A stretch of DNA of 64,000 nt, from the NCBI RefSeq assembly GCF_020215705.1, contig NZ_JAIWNB010000027.1, positions 1-64,000 on the forward strand, written 5' to 3'. Numbering within the stretch: position 1 is the first letter of the stretch; each line of letters starts with the position of its first letter. The notes under the pieces are model-generated. The model searched no databases, was not told where the DNA came from, and saw only the letters and a program-made list of their open reading frames with translations. Positions 34,852 to 44,908 of this stretch are shown here, piece by piece. Made by a program: the position numbers and the translations under genes. The stretch comes from Nonomuraea aurantiaca. GTDB lineage: Bacteria; Actinomycetota; Actinomycetes; Streptosporangiales; Streptosporangiaceae.

Positions 34852-36272
34852 TGCGCGGCCTGCCGCTCAGGATCAAGCTCATCGCCGCGATGCTGGCGCT
34901 GCTCGGCGTCGGGCTGACCTTCATCGGCGTGGTGAGCGTCTCCGTGCTGCACGGCTACCTGATGAACCGGGTCGACAGCCAGATCCAGCTCCTGGCCGTA
35001 CGGGTGGAGAACAAGCTCAGGCACGACCAGGAGAAGCGCAACCGGGGCAAAGAGACCAACGACAAGATGGCGCTGATCGAGTCCGACACGATCGTGCTGG
35101 TGAAGCCGCCGGGCGGGGCGCTCACGCCGGTGTTCGGCGACCGCGACGTCGACGCGCGGCCCAGGCCGCTGCTGTCGCCCACGCCCGGAGCGAACCTCTA
35201 CACGACGCGGGCGGTCAGTGGCGACGGCGAGTGGCGGGTGCTGCAGACCTCGACGGTGGTGGGCGACTACGTGATCGCCGCGGACCTGGAGGAGGTCAGG
35301 GACATCACCCGGCGGCTCGGCCTCATCGAACTGCTGGGCGGCGGCGGCATCCTGCTCATCCTCGCCGTCGTGGGCGTCGCGATGGTCCGGCGGAGCATGC
35401 GTCCGCTGGCCGAGATCGAGAGCACGGCCGAGGCCATCGCCGGGGGCGAGCTCGGCCGCCGGGTGCCGGCCGGCGACCCGCGTACGGAGGTGGGCCGCCT
35501 GGCCCTGTCGCTCAACGGGATGCTCGCGCAGATCGAGGCCGCGTTCACCGCCCGGTCCGCGTCCGAGGCGGCGGCCCGCCGCTCCGAGGACCGGATGCGC
35601 CAGTTCATCGGCGACGCCTCACACGAGCTGCGCACCCCGCTCACCTCGATCCGCGGCTTCGCCGAGTACGCCAGGCAGAACCAGAAGGCCGATGCCGCCG
35701 AGCTGATGCAGCGCGTGGAGAAGGCCGCGGGCAGGATGAGCCTGCTCGTCGACGACCTGCTGCTGCTCGCCCGCGTCGACCAGCAGCGGCCGCTGCGCAT
35801 GCGGCCGGTCGACATGCTGGCGCTGGCCGCCGACGCGGTGCACGACGCGCGCATCCTGGCGCCCGACCGGGAGATCGGCCTGGACGTCGTCGGCGGCGCG
35901 GCCCTGATCGTCTCCGGCGACGAGGTACGGCTGCGCCAGGTGGTCACCAACCTCATGACCAACGCCCTGACCCACACCGAGCCGGGCACTCCGGTGGCGG
36001 TGCGAGTGGGGGCAGGGGCCGACAAGGCGTTCCTGGAAGTGAGCGACAAGGGGCCCGGTCTCACGCCCGAGCAGGTCGAGCGGGTGTTCGAGCGGTTCTA
36101 CCGAGCCGACTCGGCCAGATCGCGCCACCGCTCGGGCGAGGACCGGGGCAGCGGGCTCGGCCTGGCCATCGTGCAGGCGCTGGTGCAGGCGCATGGCGGC
36201 ACGGTGCTGCTGGACAGCGCGCCGGGCTCGGGCTCCACCTTCCGGGTCGAACTCCCACTCGCCTTGGAGTGA
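34848..36272 (+). CDS. Sensor histidine kinase
   Basis: 474 residues. Membrane helix one spans about 9-33, an extracytoplasmic domain of about 125 residues follows, and helix two spans about 162-180. HAMP is 181-233, the DHp domain has the phosphoacceptor His259 in GDASHELRTPLTSIRG, and the catalytic ATPase has N-box VVTNLMTNALTHTEPGTPV, G1 VSDKGPGLTP, F-box FERFYRADSAR and G2 GEDRGSGLGLAIVQAL. All kinase motifs are intact. It overlaps the upstream regulator by four bases (GTGA), marking them as a cognate pair. A second, paralogous regulator follows 41 bases downstream. Confidence 0.93.
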   Translation: MMRGLPLRIKLIAAMLALLGVGLTFIGVVSVSVLHGYLMNRVDSQIQLLAVRVENKLRHDQEKRNRGKETNDKMALIESDTIVLVKPPGGALTPVFGDRDVDARPRPLLSPTPGANLYTTRAVSGDGEWRVLQTSTVVGDYVIAADLEEVRDITRRLGLIELLGGGGILLILAVVGVAMVRRSMRPLAEIESTAEAIAGGELGRRVPAGDPRTEVGRLALSLNGMLAQIEAAFTARSASEAAARRSEDRMRQFIGDASHELRTPLTSIRGFAEYARQNQKADAAELMQRVEKAAGRMSLLVDDLLLLARVDQQRPLRMRPVDMLALAADAVHDARILAPDREIGLDVVGGAALIVSGDEVRLRQVVTNLMTNALTHTEPGTPVAVRVGAGADKAFLEVSDKGPGLTPEQVERVFERFYRADSARSRHRSGEDRGSGLGLAIVQALVQAHGGTVLLDSAPGSGSTFRVELPLALE

Positions 36273-36313
36273 GCGTTCAGCTATTCCTCAGCCTCCTGAG
36301 TCACTCTGAGTAG

Positions 36314-36994
36314 GTGACTAGACCCGAGGCGCTGATCATGGTGGTGGACGACGAGCCCAGCATCCGAGACCTGCTGTCCGCGAGTCTGCGCTTCTCCGGC
36401 TTCGAGGTGCTGACCGCCGCCGACGGCTACGAGGCCGTGGAGGTGGCCGAGCGGACCAATCCGGACCTGGTGGTGCTGGACGTCATGCTGCCCGACCTCG
36501 ACGGGTTCGAGGTGGCCAGGCGGATCGGCGTACCAGTGCTGTTCCTGACCGCCCGCGACAACACCGAGGACAAGATCGTCGGGCTGGGCGTGGGCGACGA
36601 CTACGTGACCAAGCCGTTCAGCCTGGAGGAGGTCCAGGCCAGGATCCGCGCGGTGCTCCGCCGTACCCGGGGGGAGAACACCCCCGCGAGCCGCCTGCGG
36701 GTCGCCGACCTGGAGCTGGACGAGGAGGCCCGCGAGGTCTGGCGCAACGGGCGGCAGGTACGGCTCTCGCCGACCGAGTACAAGCTGCTGCACTACTTCA
36801 TGTCCAACGCCGGGCGGGTGCTGTCCAAGGCGCAGATCCTCGACCACGTGTGGAACTACGACTTCGGCGGCGACGCCGGCGTGGTCGAGTCATACGTCTC
36901 CTACCTGCGGCGCAAGGTCGACGACGTCGAGCCGAGGCTCATCCACACGCTGCGCAGCGTCGGATATGTGCTGCGGGAGCCCCCGGCGGGCTAG
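36314..36994 (+). CDS. Second OmpR-family response regulator, paralogue of 34156-34851
   Basis: 226 residues from GTG 36314. It is strikingly similar to the first regulator along its full length: LVVLDVMLPDLDGFEVARRI with Asp56, then VLFLTARDNTEDKIVGL, YVTKPFSLEEVQARIRAVLR and LSPTEYKLLHYFMSNAGRVL. Compared with the paralogue it lacks about three to four residues after the ARRI helix and one Gly before DDYV. The catalytic Asp, Thr and Lys are kept, so it is probably functional. A tandem duplication around the kinase is the simplest origin. It has no kinase of its own and is followed nine bases later by the dynamin-like pair. Confidence 0.9.
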   Translation: MTRPEALIMVVDDEPSIRDLLSASLRFSGFEVLTAADGYEAVEVAERTNPDLVVLDVMLPDLDGFEVARRIGVPVLFLTARDNTEDKIVGLGVGDDYVTKPFSLEEVQARIRAVLRRTRGENTPASRLRVADLELDEEAREVWRNGRQVRLSPTEYKLLHYFMSNAGRVLSKAQILDHVWNYDFGGDAGVVESYVSYLRRKVDDVEPRLIHTLRSVGYVLREPPAG

Positions 36995-37003
36995 CGTGGT
37001 GCC

Positions 37004-38743
37004 ATGGATCTGCTGGGCGCGTTGGAGGGGTTGCGTCACCGGCTCGATGGCGAGCTGTTCCCGCTCGAGATCGGTGCGGTCGCCGACGACCGTCGCGCGC
37101 TCAAGGAGCTGACCGGCCAGCTCGACGACTACCTGCTGCCCAGGCTGCGGGCCATCGACGCGCCGCTGCTTGCCGTGGTCGGCGGCTCGACCGGGGCGGG
37201 CAAGTCGACCCTGGTCAACTCGCTGGTCGGGGCCGACGTCGCCGAGCCGGGCGTGCTGCGGCCCACCACGCTGGTGCCGACGCTGGTGGTGAGCCGGGCC
37301 GACCGCGACTGGTTCATGGGCCAGAACGTGCTCCCCGGCCTGTCCCGCGCCACCGGTTCCGCCGCAGGGGCGCTGCGCGTGGTCACCTCTTCGTCGCTCG
37401 GCGCCGGGCTGGCCCTGCTCGACGCGCCCGACATCGACTCGGTGGTGACCGCGAACCGCGAGCTGGCCGCCCAGCTGCTGGCCGCCGCCGACCTGTGGCT
37501 GTTCGTCACCACCGCCGCCCGCTACGCCGACGAGGTGCCGTGGAGCTTCCTGCGCTCCGCCCGCGAACGCAGCACGGCGCTGGCCCTCGTGCTCGACCGC
37601 GTGCCCGCCGAGGCCGTCGAACCCGTCACCCGCGACCTCGAACGCCTGCTGGTCGAGAACGGCCTCGACGGCACCCGGCTGTTCACCGTGCCCGAGGCGG
37701 CGCTGCCGTCGGAGAAGGCCCGGCTGCCCGCCGAGCTGGTCGCGCCGATCTCCGCCTGGCTGTCCGAGCTGGCCGCCGACGCGGCCGAACGGTCCCGGGT
37801 CGTCCGGCAGACGCTGTCCGGGGCGCTCGACAGCCTGGTCACGCGGGTGCCGCTGCTGGCCGACGCCGTCACCCGGCAGCAGGCCGGATTCGACGGGCTG
37901 CGGTCCATCGTGTCGGGGGCCTACGCGGGCGGGCTGGCCGACTTCGACGAGGGCATGCGCGACGGGTCGCTGCTGCGCGGCGAGGTGCTGGCCCGCTGGC
38001 AGGACTTCATCGGCACCGGCGACCTGATGCGGTCGCTGGAGAGCCGGGTCGGCCGGCTGCGTGACCGGATCGCCGGGTTCTTCACCGGGCGGCCGCCCGC
38101 CGCGTCGCTGCGGGACGCGCTGGAGAGCGGCGTCGAGACGCTGATCAGAGGTGCCGCCGACGGGGCCGCCGAACGCAGCCTGGAAGCCTGGTCGGCCGCT
38201 CCCGGCGGGCCCGGGATCATCGCCCGCGTCGGTGCGGTGGACGCGGCCCGGCTCGGCCGGACCTCGCCCGACCTGGGCAAGCGGGCCGCGGCGGCGGTGC
38301 GGGGGTGGCAGGAGTACGTTCTCGATCTCGTACGCCAGGAGGGCGCCGAGAAGCGGACCACGGCCAGGATCGCCTCCTTCGGCGTGAACGGGGCCGGCCT
38401 GCTGTTGATGCTGGCCGTTTTCGCCTCCACCGGCGGGTTGACGGGGATCGAGGTGGGGATCGCGGGCGGCACGAGCCTGCTGTCGCAGAAGCTGCTGGAG
38501 GCGGTGTTCGGCGATCAGGCGGTGCGGACGCTGACCATGCAGGCGCGGGACGATCTGCGGGAGCGGGTGCGGGTGCTGCTGGAGGAGGAGGCGGGGCGGT
38601 TCACCGCGCTGCTGGCGGAGGTCGAGCCACCGGCCGGAGCGGCGGACGCCCTGCGGCAGGCCGCTCAATCGGTCCGTGCCCATCGCACCGAGCTGCCGTC
38701 GGGGCCGGCTTCGAGCGACGTCGGTGAAGGTGAGGGGTCGTGA
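37004..38743 (+). CDS. Dynamin-like GTPase, DynA-like
   Basis: 579 residues. The G1 loop is GSTGAGKST (61-69), G2 lies in LRPTTLVPTLVV, and G3 is the atypical LLDAPDIDSV in place of DxxG. Long helical regions follow, and a hydrophobic segment near 465-500 (GVNGAGLLLMLAVFASTGGL) would insert in the membrane. The tandem with a second GTPase resembles the DynA-DynB pair that stabilises FtsZ rings during Streptomyces sporulation septation; that role here is inference. No N/TKxD is evident; VLDRVP may stand in for G4. ATG 37004 lacks a strong ribosome site. Confidence 0.85.
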   Translation: MDLLGALEGLRHRLDGELFPLEIGAVADDRRALKELTGQLDDYLLPRLRAIDAPLLAVVGGSTGAGKSTLVNSLVGADVAEPGVLRPTTLVPTLVVSRADRDWFMGQNVLPGLSRATGSAAGALRVVTSSSLGAGLALLDAPDIDSVVTANRELAAQLLAAADLWLFVTTAARYADEVPWSFLRSARERSTALALVLDRVPAEAVEPVTRDLERLLVENGLDGTRLFTVPEAALPSEKARLPAELVAPISAWLSELAADAAERSRVVRQTLSGALDSLVTRVPLLADAVTRQQAGFDGLRSIVSGAYAGGLADFDEGMRDGSLLRGEVLARWQDFIGTGDLMRSLESRVGRLRDRIAGFFTGRPPAASLRDALESGVETLIRGAADGAAERSLEAWSAAPGGPGIIARVGAVDAARLGRTSPDLGKRAAAAVRGWQEYVLDLVRQEGAEKRTTARIASFGVNGAGLLLMLAVFASTGGLTGIEVGIAGGTSLLSQKLLEAVFGDQAVRTLTMQARDDLRERVRVLLEEEAGRFTALLAEVEPPAGAADALRQAAQSVRAHRTELPSGPASSDVGEGEGS

Positions 38744-40410
38744 AGCTGCTGCGCCGTAAGGAGGGGCCTTCGCTGGACTCCCGGCTGGCCGCGCTGCTGG
38801 AGGCGGCCGAACTGGCCGAGGGACGGCTGCCGGCCGACGTGGTGGCCGCCGCGCGGGCGGTGGCGGAGCGGGCCGGGACCCGCCGGAGCCTGTCGGTCGA
38901 CCACACCGTGGCGGCGCTGGCCGGGGCCACGGGGAGCGGGAAGTCGTCGCTGTTCAACGCGCTGGCCGGGGATGAGCTCGCGGCCGTGGGCGTCACCCGG
39001 CCGACCACCTCGACCGCGCAGGCGGCGCTGTGGGACGGGACGGGCGCGGGTCCGCTGCTCGACTGGCTGGAGATCCCCCAACGGCACACCCCACAGACCA
39101 CAGTCGAGCCCGCCCAGCCCGCCGATTTTTCCGGACTTATCCTGCTAGACCTCCCCGACCATGACTCCATCAGGCTGGCGCACCGCCTGGAGGTCGACCG
39201 GCTGGTGGAGCTCGTGGATCTGCTGGTGTGGGTGCTGGACCCGCAGAAGTACGCCGACGCGGCCGTGCACGAGCGCTACCTGCGCCCGCTGTCCGGGCAC
39301 AGGGACGTGATGGTGGTGGTCCTCAACCAGATCGACCGCCTGCCGCCCCACGCCGTGGACCGGTGCCTGCGCGACCTGCGCCGCCTCCTGGACGACGACG
39401 GGCTGACGGGAGTGCCCATCCTCGGCGTCTCCGCGCGCACGGGCACGGGTCTGGCCGACCTGCGTGAGCTGCTGGCGAAGCGGGTGGCCGAGCGCCGCTC
39501 CTGGTCCGCCCGCCTGTCCGCCGACGTCTCCGCCGCCGCCGACCGGCTGGCCGACCCGTCCCCTGGCCCCGGTACGCCGGGTGGCGCGGTGGCAGGTGGC
39601 TCCGGTACGCCGGGTGGCGCCGTCGCGGGTCTGGGGAAGCCGCTCACCGACGCGTTGTCCGAGGCCGCCGGGGTGCCGCTGGTCGTGGCGGCCGTCAGCA
39701 AGGGGCACCGGCATCGGGCCGTGGTCGCCACCGGCTGGCCCGTCACCAAGTGGGTCCGGCGCTTCCGGCCCGATCCGTTGCGCAGGCTGCGCATCGGTAC
39801 GAGCACCGCGGTCAAGCCTGCCGACCGGGAGATCGTCGGCCGCACGTCCGTACCGGCCGCTTCGGCCGTACAGAAGGCTCAGGTCGAGACCGCTCTCAGG
39901 GACGTCGGCGAGGCGGCGGCGAGTGACCTGGCGGGGGTGTGGGCGGCGGCGGTGCGGCAGGCGGCGCGGTCGCGGGCCGGGGACCTGGCCGACGCCGTGG
40001 ACCGGGCGGTGGCGACGACCTCGCTCGGGGCGACCCGGCGGCCGAGGTGGTGGCGGGCGGTGGGGATGCTGCAGTGGCTGGTGTTCGCCGTCATGGTGGC
40101 CGGTGGGCTCTGGCTCGGGGGGCTGTTCGGCATGGACTACCTGCGCCTGCCCCAGCCGCCCCTGCCGACGGTGGGTGTGGCGCCGTGGCCCACCGTGCTG
40201 CTGGGCGGGGGCGCGCTGGCGGGCGTGGCGATCGCGCTGCTGTCCCGGCTGGCGGCCTGGGCGGGTGGGCACCGCCGGGCGCGGCGCGTCGCGAAGGCCC
40301 TGCGGTCGGCCATCGCCCAGGTGGGCGCCGACTACGTACTCGATCCGGTGGAGGGCGAACTGGCCAGGCACGCCCGCTTCACCGAGGCGATCGCCCGCGC
40401 CCGCGCCTGA
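38740..40410 (+). CDS. Dynamin-like GTPase, DynB-like
   Basis: 556 residues from GTG 38740 overlapping the upstream stop (GTGA). G1 is GATGSGKSS (62-70), G2 in VGVTRPTTSTAQAAL, G3 is LLDLPDHDSI, G4 is VVLNQIDRLP and G5-like SARTG. A short tandem GTPGGAVAG repeat lies near 280. Two membrane helices near the C-terminus (MLQWLVFAVMVAGGLWLGGL and TVLLGGGALAGVAIALLSRL) anchor it. Coupled expression with the DynA-like protein suggests a heteromeric membrane complex, as known for Streptomyces dynamins. G4 and G5 are better conserved than in its partner. Confidence 0.87.
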   Translation: MKLLRRKEGPSLDSRLAALLEAAELAEGRLPADVVAAARAVAERAGTRRSLSVDHTVAALAGATGSGKSSLFNALAGDELAAVGVTRPTTSTAQAALWDGTGAGPLLDWLEIPQRHTPQTTVEPAQPADFSGLILLDLPDHDSIRLAHRLEVDRLVELVDLLVWVLDPQKYADAAVHERYLRPLSGHRDVMVVVLNQIDRLPPHAVDRCLRDLRRLLDDDGLTGVPILGVSARTGTGLADLRELLAKRVAERRSWSARLSADVSAAADRLADPSPGPGTPGGAVAGGSGTPGGAVAGLGKPLTDALSEAAGVPLVVAAVSKGHRHRAVVATGWPVTKWVRRFRPDPLRRLRIGTSTAVKPADREIVGRTSVPAASAVQKAQVETALRDVGEAAASDLAGVWAAAVRQAARSRAGDLADAVDRAVATTSLGATRRPRWWRAVGMLQWLVFAVMVAGGLWLGGLFGMDYLRLPQPPLPTVGVAPWPTVLLGGGALAGVAIALLSRLAAWAGGHRRARRVAKALRSAIAQVGADYVLDPVEGELARHARFTEAIARARA

Positions 40411-40435
40411 CGGCCCCATACGTGCTCAGAACCGG

Positions 40436-41608
40436 TCAGGGGCGGCCGATGGGCCCGAGGAGGAGGCTCGACAGGATCGCGGCCAGGCCGGCGAAACCGG
40501 CGGCCACCAGGAACGGCAACGACGGCCCGAACTGCTGTGCCACCACCCCCGCCACCCCCGCACCCGCCGCGGCCCCCATGCTCGCCGCCGTCGACACCCA
40601 CCCGAACGCCTCCGCCTGCGCCCCCGGCGCGAACTCGTCCACCAGCAGCGATGCGGTCGTCAACGCGGGGTTGAGCATGAGCCCCCCGGCGAAGAGCACC
40701 ACCCAGAACACCGGCAGCGAGGACACCAGCACCAGCGGCGCCAACGCGAGACCGAAGACCAGGACCAGCCCGCTCAGCCTGCGGGCGGGCGCGGTGGTCC
40801 ACCGGCGGGCGCCGTAGACGGCCGCTCCGGCGACGCCGCCCAGCGCCAGCGCCGCCACCAGCAGGCCCGTCGCGGCCGGAACCCCCCGGGCCACCGCGAG
40901 AGCGGGAACCCCGACGTCCAGCGCGCCTATGGCCCCGCCGAGCAGGACGACCACGCCGAGCAGCAGCCGCATGCCGACATGCCGGAACACCCTGCCCCGG
41001 CCCGCCGACAGCGAGGGACCGGTGACCCGCAGCACCCGCGAGAAGGCCAGCGTGCCCGCACCCGCGGCGGCGGCCACCACGCCCAGCCCCACTGACGCCG
41101 ACACCAGCGCGATCAGCAGCCCGAACAGCAGCGGGCCGATGAGGATGGCCAGCTCCTGCACCAGGTACACCAGGCTGTAGGCGGCGGTACGTCCCTCCGC
41201 GGCCATCCGGGCGCCCCACTCGATGCGCATGGACACTGAGATCGGCGGCAGTCCGGCCCCGGCCGTCCAGGCCAGCGCCACGATCGTCCACCCCGGCCAG
41301 CCGGACCCGGCGCCGAGCACCAGTGCGATCAGGGCCGTGACGTGCGCTGCCGCGCTGACCGCCAGCACGCCACGCGGCCCCCGCCGATCGATGAGGCGCC
41401 CCTGGACCGGCCGGGCCATCCCCGCGCCGATGCCTAACGCCGCCGCGGCCAGCCCCGCCAGTACGAGCGAGCCGCTCGACGCCTGCACCACCAGCACGAT
41501 CCCCACCGGCGCCACCTGCTGGGTGAGCTGGGCCAGGAACCCGAGCACGGCCTGCGCCGTCACCCCCGGCAGGCCGAATAACTTCTGGTACGGCACGCCT
41601 GATCCCAT
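40436..41608 (-). CDS. MFS transporter
   Basis: 390 residues with twelve hydrophobic helices. Family loop A between helices two and three reads GMARPVQGRLIDRRGPRGVL. The middle loop carries SAGRGRVFRHVGMRLLLGVV. Substrate unknown; the closest feel is to actinomycete arabinose-efflux-type exporters. It starts nine bases after the LysR stop on the same strand, so the LysR regulator probably reads through into it. It converges with the dynamin pair, with 25 bases between stops. Confidence 0.86.
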   Translation of the reverse strand: MGSGVPYQKLFGLPGVTAQAVLGFLAQLTQQVAPVGIVLVVQASSGSLVLAGLAAAALGIGAGMARPVQGRLIDRRGPRGVLAVSAAAHVTALIALVLGAGSGWPGWTIVALAWTAGAGLPPISVSMRIEWGARMAAEGRTAAYSLVYLVQELAILIGPLLFGLLIALVSASVGLGVVAAAAGAGTLAFSRVLRVTGPSLSAGRGRVFRHVGMRLLLGVVVLLGGAIGALDVGVPALAVARGVPAATGLLVAALALGGVAGAAVYGARRWTTAPARRLSGLVLVFGLALAPLVLVSSLPVFWVVLFAGGLMLNPALTTASLLVDEFAPGAQAEAFGWVSTAASMGAAAGAGVAGVVAQQFGPSLPFLVAAGFAGLAAILSSLLLGPIGRP

Positions 41609-41617
41609 ATGCCAGTG

Positions 41618-42541
41618 TCACCCGCTTCCGAGGGAGCCGAGGGAGCCGGCGATCGTGTGCAGGGTGTCGAGCAAGGGCCGGAGGAGAGGGTGGGTCTCGG
41701 CGCCACGGCGTACGGCCGCGAAGACGCGTCGTTCGGGACCCGGCGTACGGCGTACCGCCACCCCGGGCAGCACCATGTCACGCAGCGCCAGCCTGGGCAC
41801 CAGCGCCACCCCCGCACCGGCGCCGACCAGCGCCACCACGGCGCGGAAGTCGTCGGAGCAGTGCGCGAAGTCCGGCGAGAAGCCGGCCTGCTCGCAGGCG
41901 AACGTGATCACGTCGTGGACCGGATTGCCGGGATAGGGGCCGATCCACGTCTCGCCGGTGAGATCGCCGAGCCGGAGCGAGGGGGCGTCGGAGCGCGCCA
42001 GGGGGTGGTCCTGGGGGAGGACCAGGTCGAACGGCTCCGCGTACAGGGCGGACCGGTGCAGGCGGGGGTCGGCCGCGTCGGGGGCGCCTCGGTACTCGAC
42101 CGCGATGGCCAGGTCGGCCCGGTCGTCGAGCAGCATGGACAGGCTGTGGTCGCCCTCGGCGTCGAGCACCCGTACGCGCAGCCCCGGGGAGCCGGTGCGG
42201 AGAGCCGTGATGGCGGGGGAGAGCACGGCGCTGATCGCGGTGGCGAAGCAGGCGACCGTCACCTCGCCCGCCGCGCCCGTGGTGTAGGCGGCGACCTCGG
42301 CCTCGGCGCGTTCGAGCTGGGCGAGCACCTCGTTGGCGTGGGCCAGCATGATCTGGCCGACGGCGGTCAGGCGCACGCCACGCGCGTCGCGGGTGAACAG
42401 CCGGTGGCCCACCTCGTGCTCCAGCGCCAGGAGCTGCTGGGACACGGCCGACGGGGTGAGGTGCAGGGCGGCGGCCGCGGCGGTGACCGTGCCGTGGTCG
42501 GCCACCGCGCGCAGCGTACGCAGCCGCCGCGTGTCTATCAC
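41618..42541 (-). CDS. LysR family transcriptional regulator
   Basis: 307 residues from GTG 42541. The N-terminal helix-turn-helix is RRLRTLRAVADHGTVTAAAA and ALHLTPSAVSQQLLALEHEV, and the rest is the periplasmic-binding-like effector domain (VTVACFATAISAVLSP, then ETWIGPYPGNPVHDVITFAC). It follows kbl by 20 bases and precedes an MFS gene by 9, all on the minus strand. It is therefore a downstream member of the tdh-kbl transcript, not the usual divergent arrangement. Frames extending over kbl were rejected. Confidence 0.91.
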   Translation of the reverse strand: MIDTRRLRTLRAVADHGTVTAAAAALHLTPSAVSQQLLALEHEVGHRLFTRDARGVRLTAVGQIMLAHANEVLAQLERAEAEVAAYTTGAAGEVTVACFATAISAVLSPAITALRTGSPGLRVRVLDAEGDHSLSMLLDDRADLAIAVEYRGAPDAADPRLHRSALYAEPFDLVLPQDHPLARSDAPSLRLGDLTGETWIGPYPGNPVHDVITFACEQAGFSPDFAHCSDDFRAVVALVGAGAGVALVPRLALRDMVLPGVAVRRTPGPERRVFAAVRRGAETHPLLRPLLDTLHTIAGSLGSLGSG

Positions 42542-42561
42542 GCAGCGAGAATACTCAGCGC

Positions 42562-43742
<1,181 letters not shown>

Positions 43743-43743
<1 letters not shown>

Positions 43744-44771
43744 CAAGCGCTCCAATCCAGGATGACCTTGCCCGTGCGGCCGCTGGCGGCCGTGTCGAAG
43801 GCGGCGTCGAACTCGCCGTACGGGTAGCGGTCGGTGATCACCGGGGACAGGTCGAGGCCCTTCTCCAGCAGCACCGACATGTTGTACCAGGTCTCGAACA
43901 TCTCGCGGCCGTAGATGCCCTTGATGGTGAGCATCGAGGTCACCACCGTGGCCCAGTCGATGGCGAACTCCTCGGCGGGCAGCCCGAGCATCGCGATCTT
44001 GCCGCCGTGCGTCATGTTCGCGATCATGTCGCGGACGGCCCGCGGGTTGCCGGACATCTCCAGCCCGACGTCGAAGCCCTCGCGCATGCCGAGCCGCGTG
44101 ATGCCGTCGGCGATCGAGGTCCGCGCGACGTTCAGGGCCAGCGAGACGCCGACCTTGCCGGCCAGGTTCAGGCGTTCCTCGCTGACGTCGGTGATCACCA
44201 CGTTGCGCGCGCCGACGTGCGTGGCCACCGCCGCCGCCATCAGCCCGATCGGGCCCGCGCCCGTGATCAGCACGTCCTCGCCCACCAGCGGAAACGACAG
44301 CGCGGTGTGTACGGCGTTGCCGAACGGATCGAAGATGGCCGCCACGTCGGGATGGACCGGCACCCGGTGCACCCACACGTTGGAGGCGGGCAGCGTGAGG
44401 TATTCGGCGAAGGCGCCGTCCCGGTTGACGCCGAGCCCGATGGTGTTGCGGCACAGATGGCGGCGCCCGGCCATGCAGTTGCGGCACTTGCCGCAGACGA
44501 TGTGTCCCTCGCCGCTCACCAGGTCGCCGACGGAGATGTCCTCGACGCCGGGTGCGACCTCGACGACGTGCCCGGAGAACTCATGCCCCACGATCAGCGG
44601 AAGCTTAAGAGTTTGCCGCGCCCAATCGTCATATTTCCGGATGTGGAGGTCGGTGCCGCAGATGCCGGTACGCAGCACCCGGATCAGCACCTCACCCGGA
44701 CCCGGAGTGGGCTCCGGCACGTCGGCCAGCCGCAATCCGGGCTCGGCTCGATCCTTGACCAGCGCTTTCAT
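43743..44771 (-). CDS. tdh: L-threonine 3-dehydrogenase
   Basis: 342 residues, zinc MDR family. Catalytic zinc ligands are Cys38 in [13 protein letters not shown] and the His-Glu pair in VGHEFSGHV; the structural zinc loop is [15 protein letters not shown]. The NAD site is [20 protein letters not shown], and NPFG-like [12 protein letters not shown] is specific to Tdh. It oxidises threonine to 2-amino-3-ketobutyrate for Kbl. The upstream region is unusual: a long stem-loop ends six bases before the ATG, no Shine-Dalgarno sequence is visible, and a tnpB gene diverges from there. Confidence 0.96.
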
Positions 44772-44777
44772 CTGAAT

Positions 44778-44823
44778 GGTGGCGCGAAGACCCGATCCTT
44801 CAGGGTCAGGAGGGAGCGCCACC
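44778..44823. repeat. Long imperfect stem-loop between tdh and tnpB
   Basis: Outer arms GGTGGCGC (44778-44785) and GCGCCACC (44816-44823) are perfect complements; an inner pair GACCC (44789-44793) and GGGTC (44803-44807) forms a second stem. The structure starts six bases from the tdh ATG. Stem-loops of this kind mark ends of IS200/IS605-type elements or omega-RNA scaffolds, and here it is likely the tdh-proximal end of the TnpB element. It could also block or attenuate tdh expression. Confidence 0.6.
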
Positions 44824-44908
44824 CCTCCTTTCGAAAACAGTATGGAAAGACTCGGTCACGTTCGGTAATGTGTGCGGTGGGTGAGAACACTGTGACAGGA
44901 GGTGCGCG

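Noticed and set aside
36314-36994. Second response regulator as a pseudogene
   Set aside because: Small in-frame deletions keep the frame and all active-site residues are intact.
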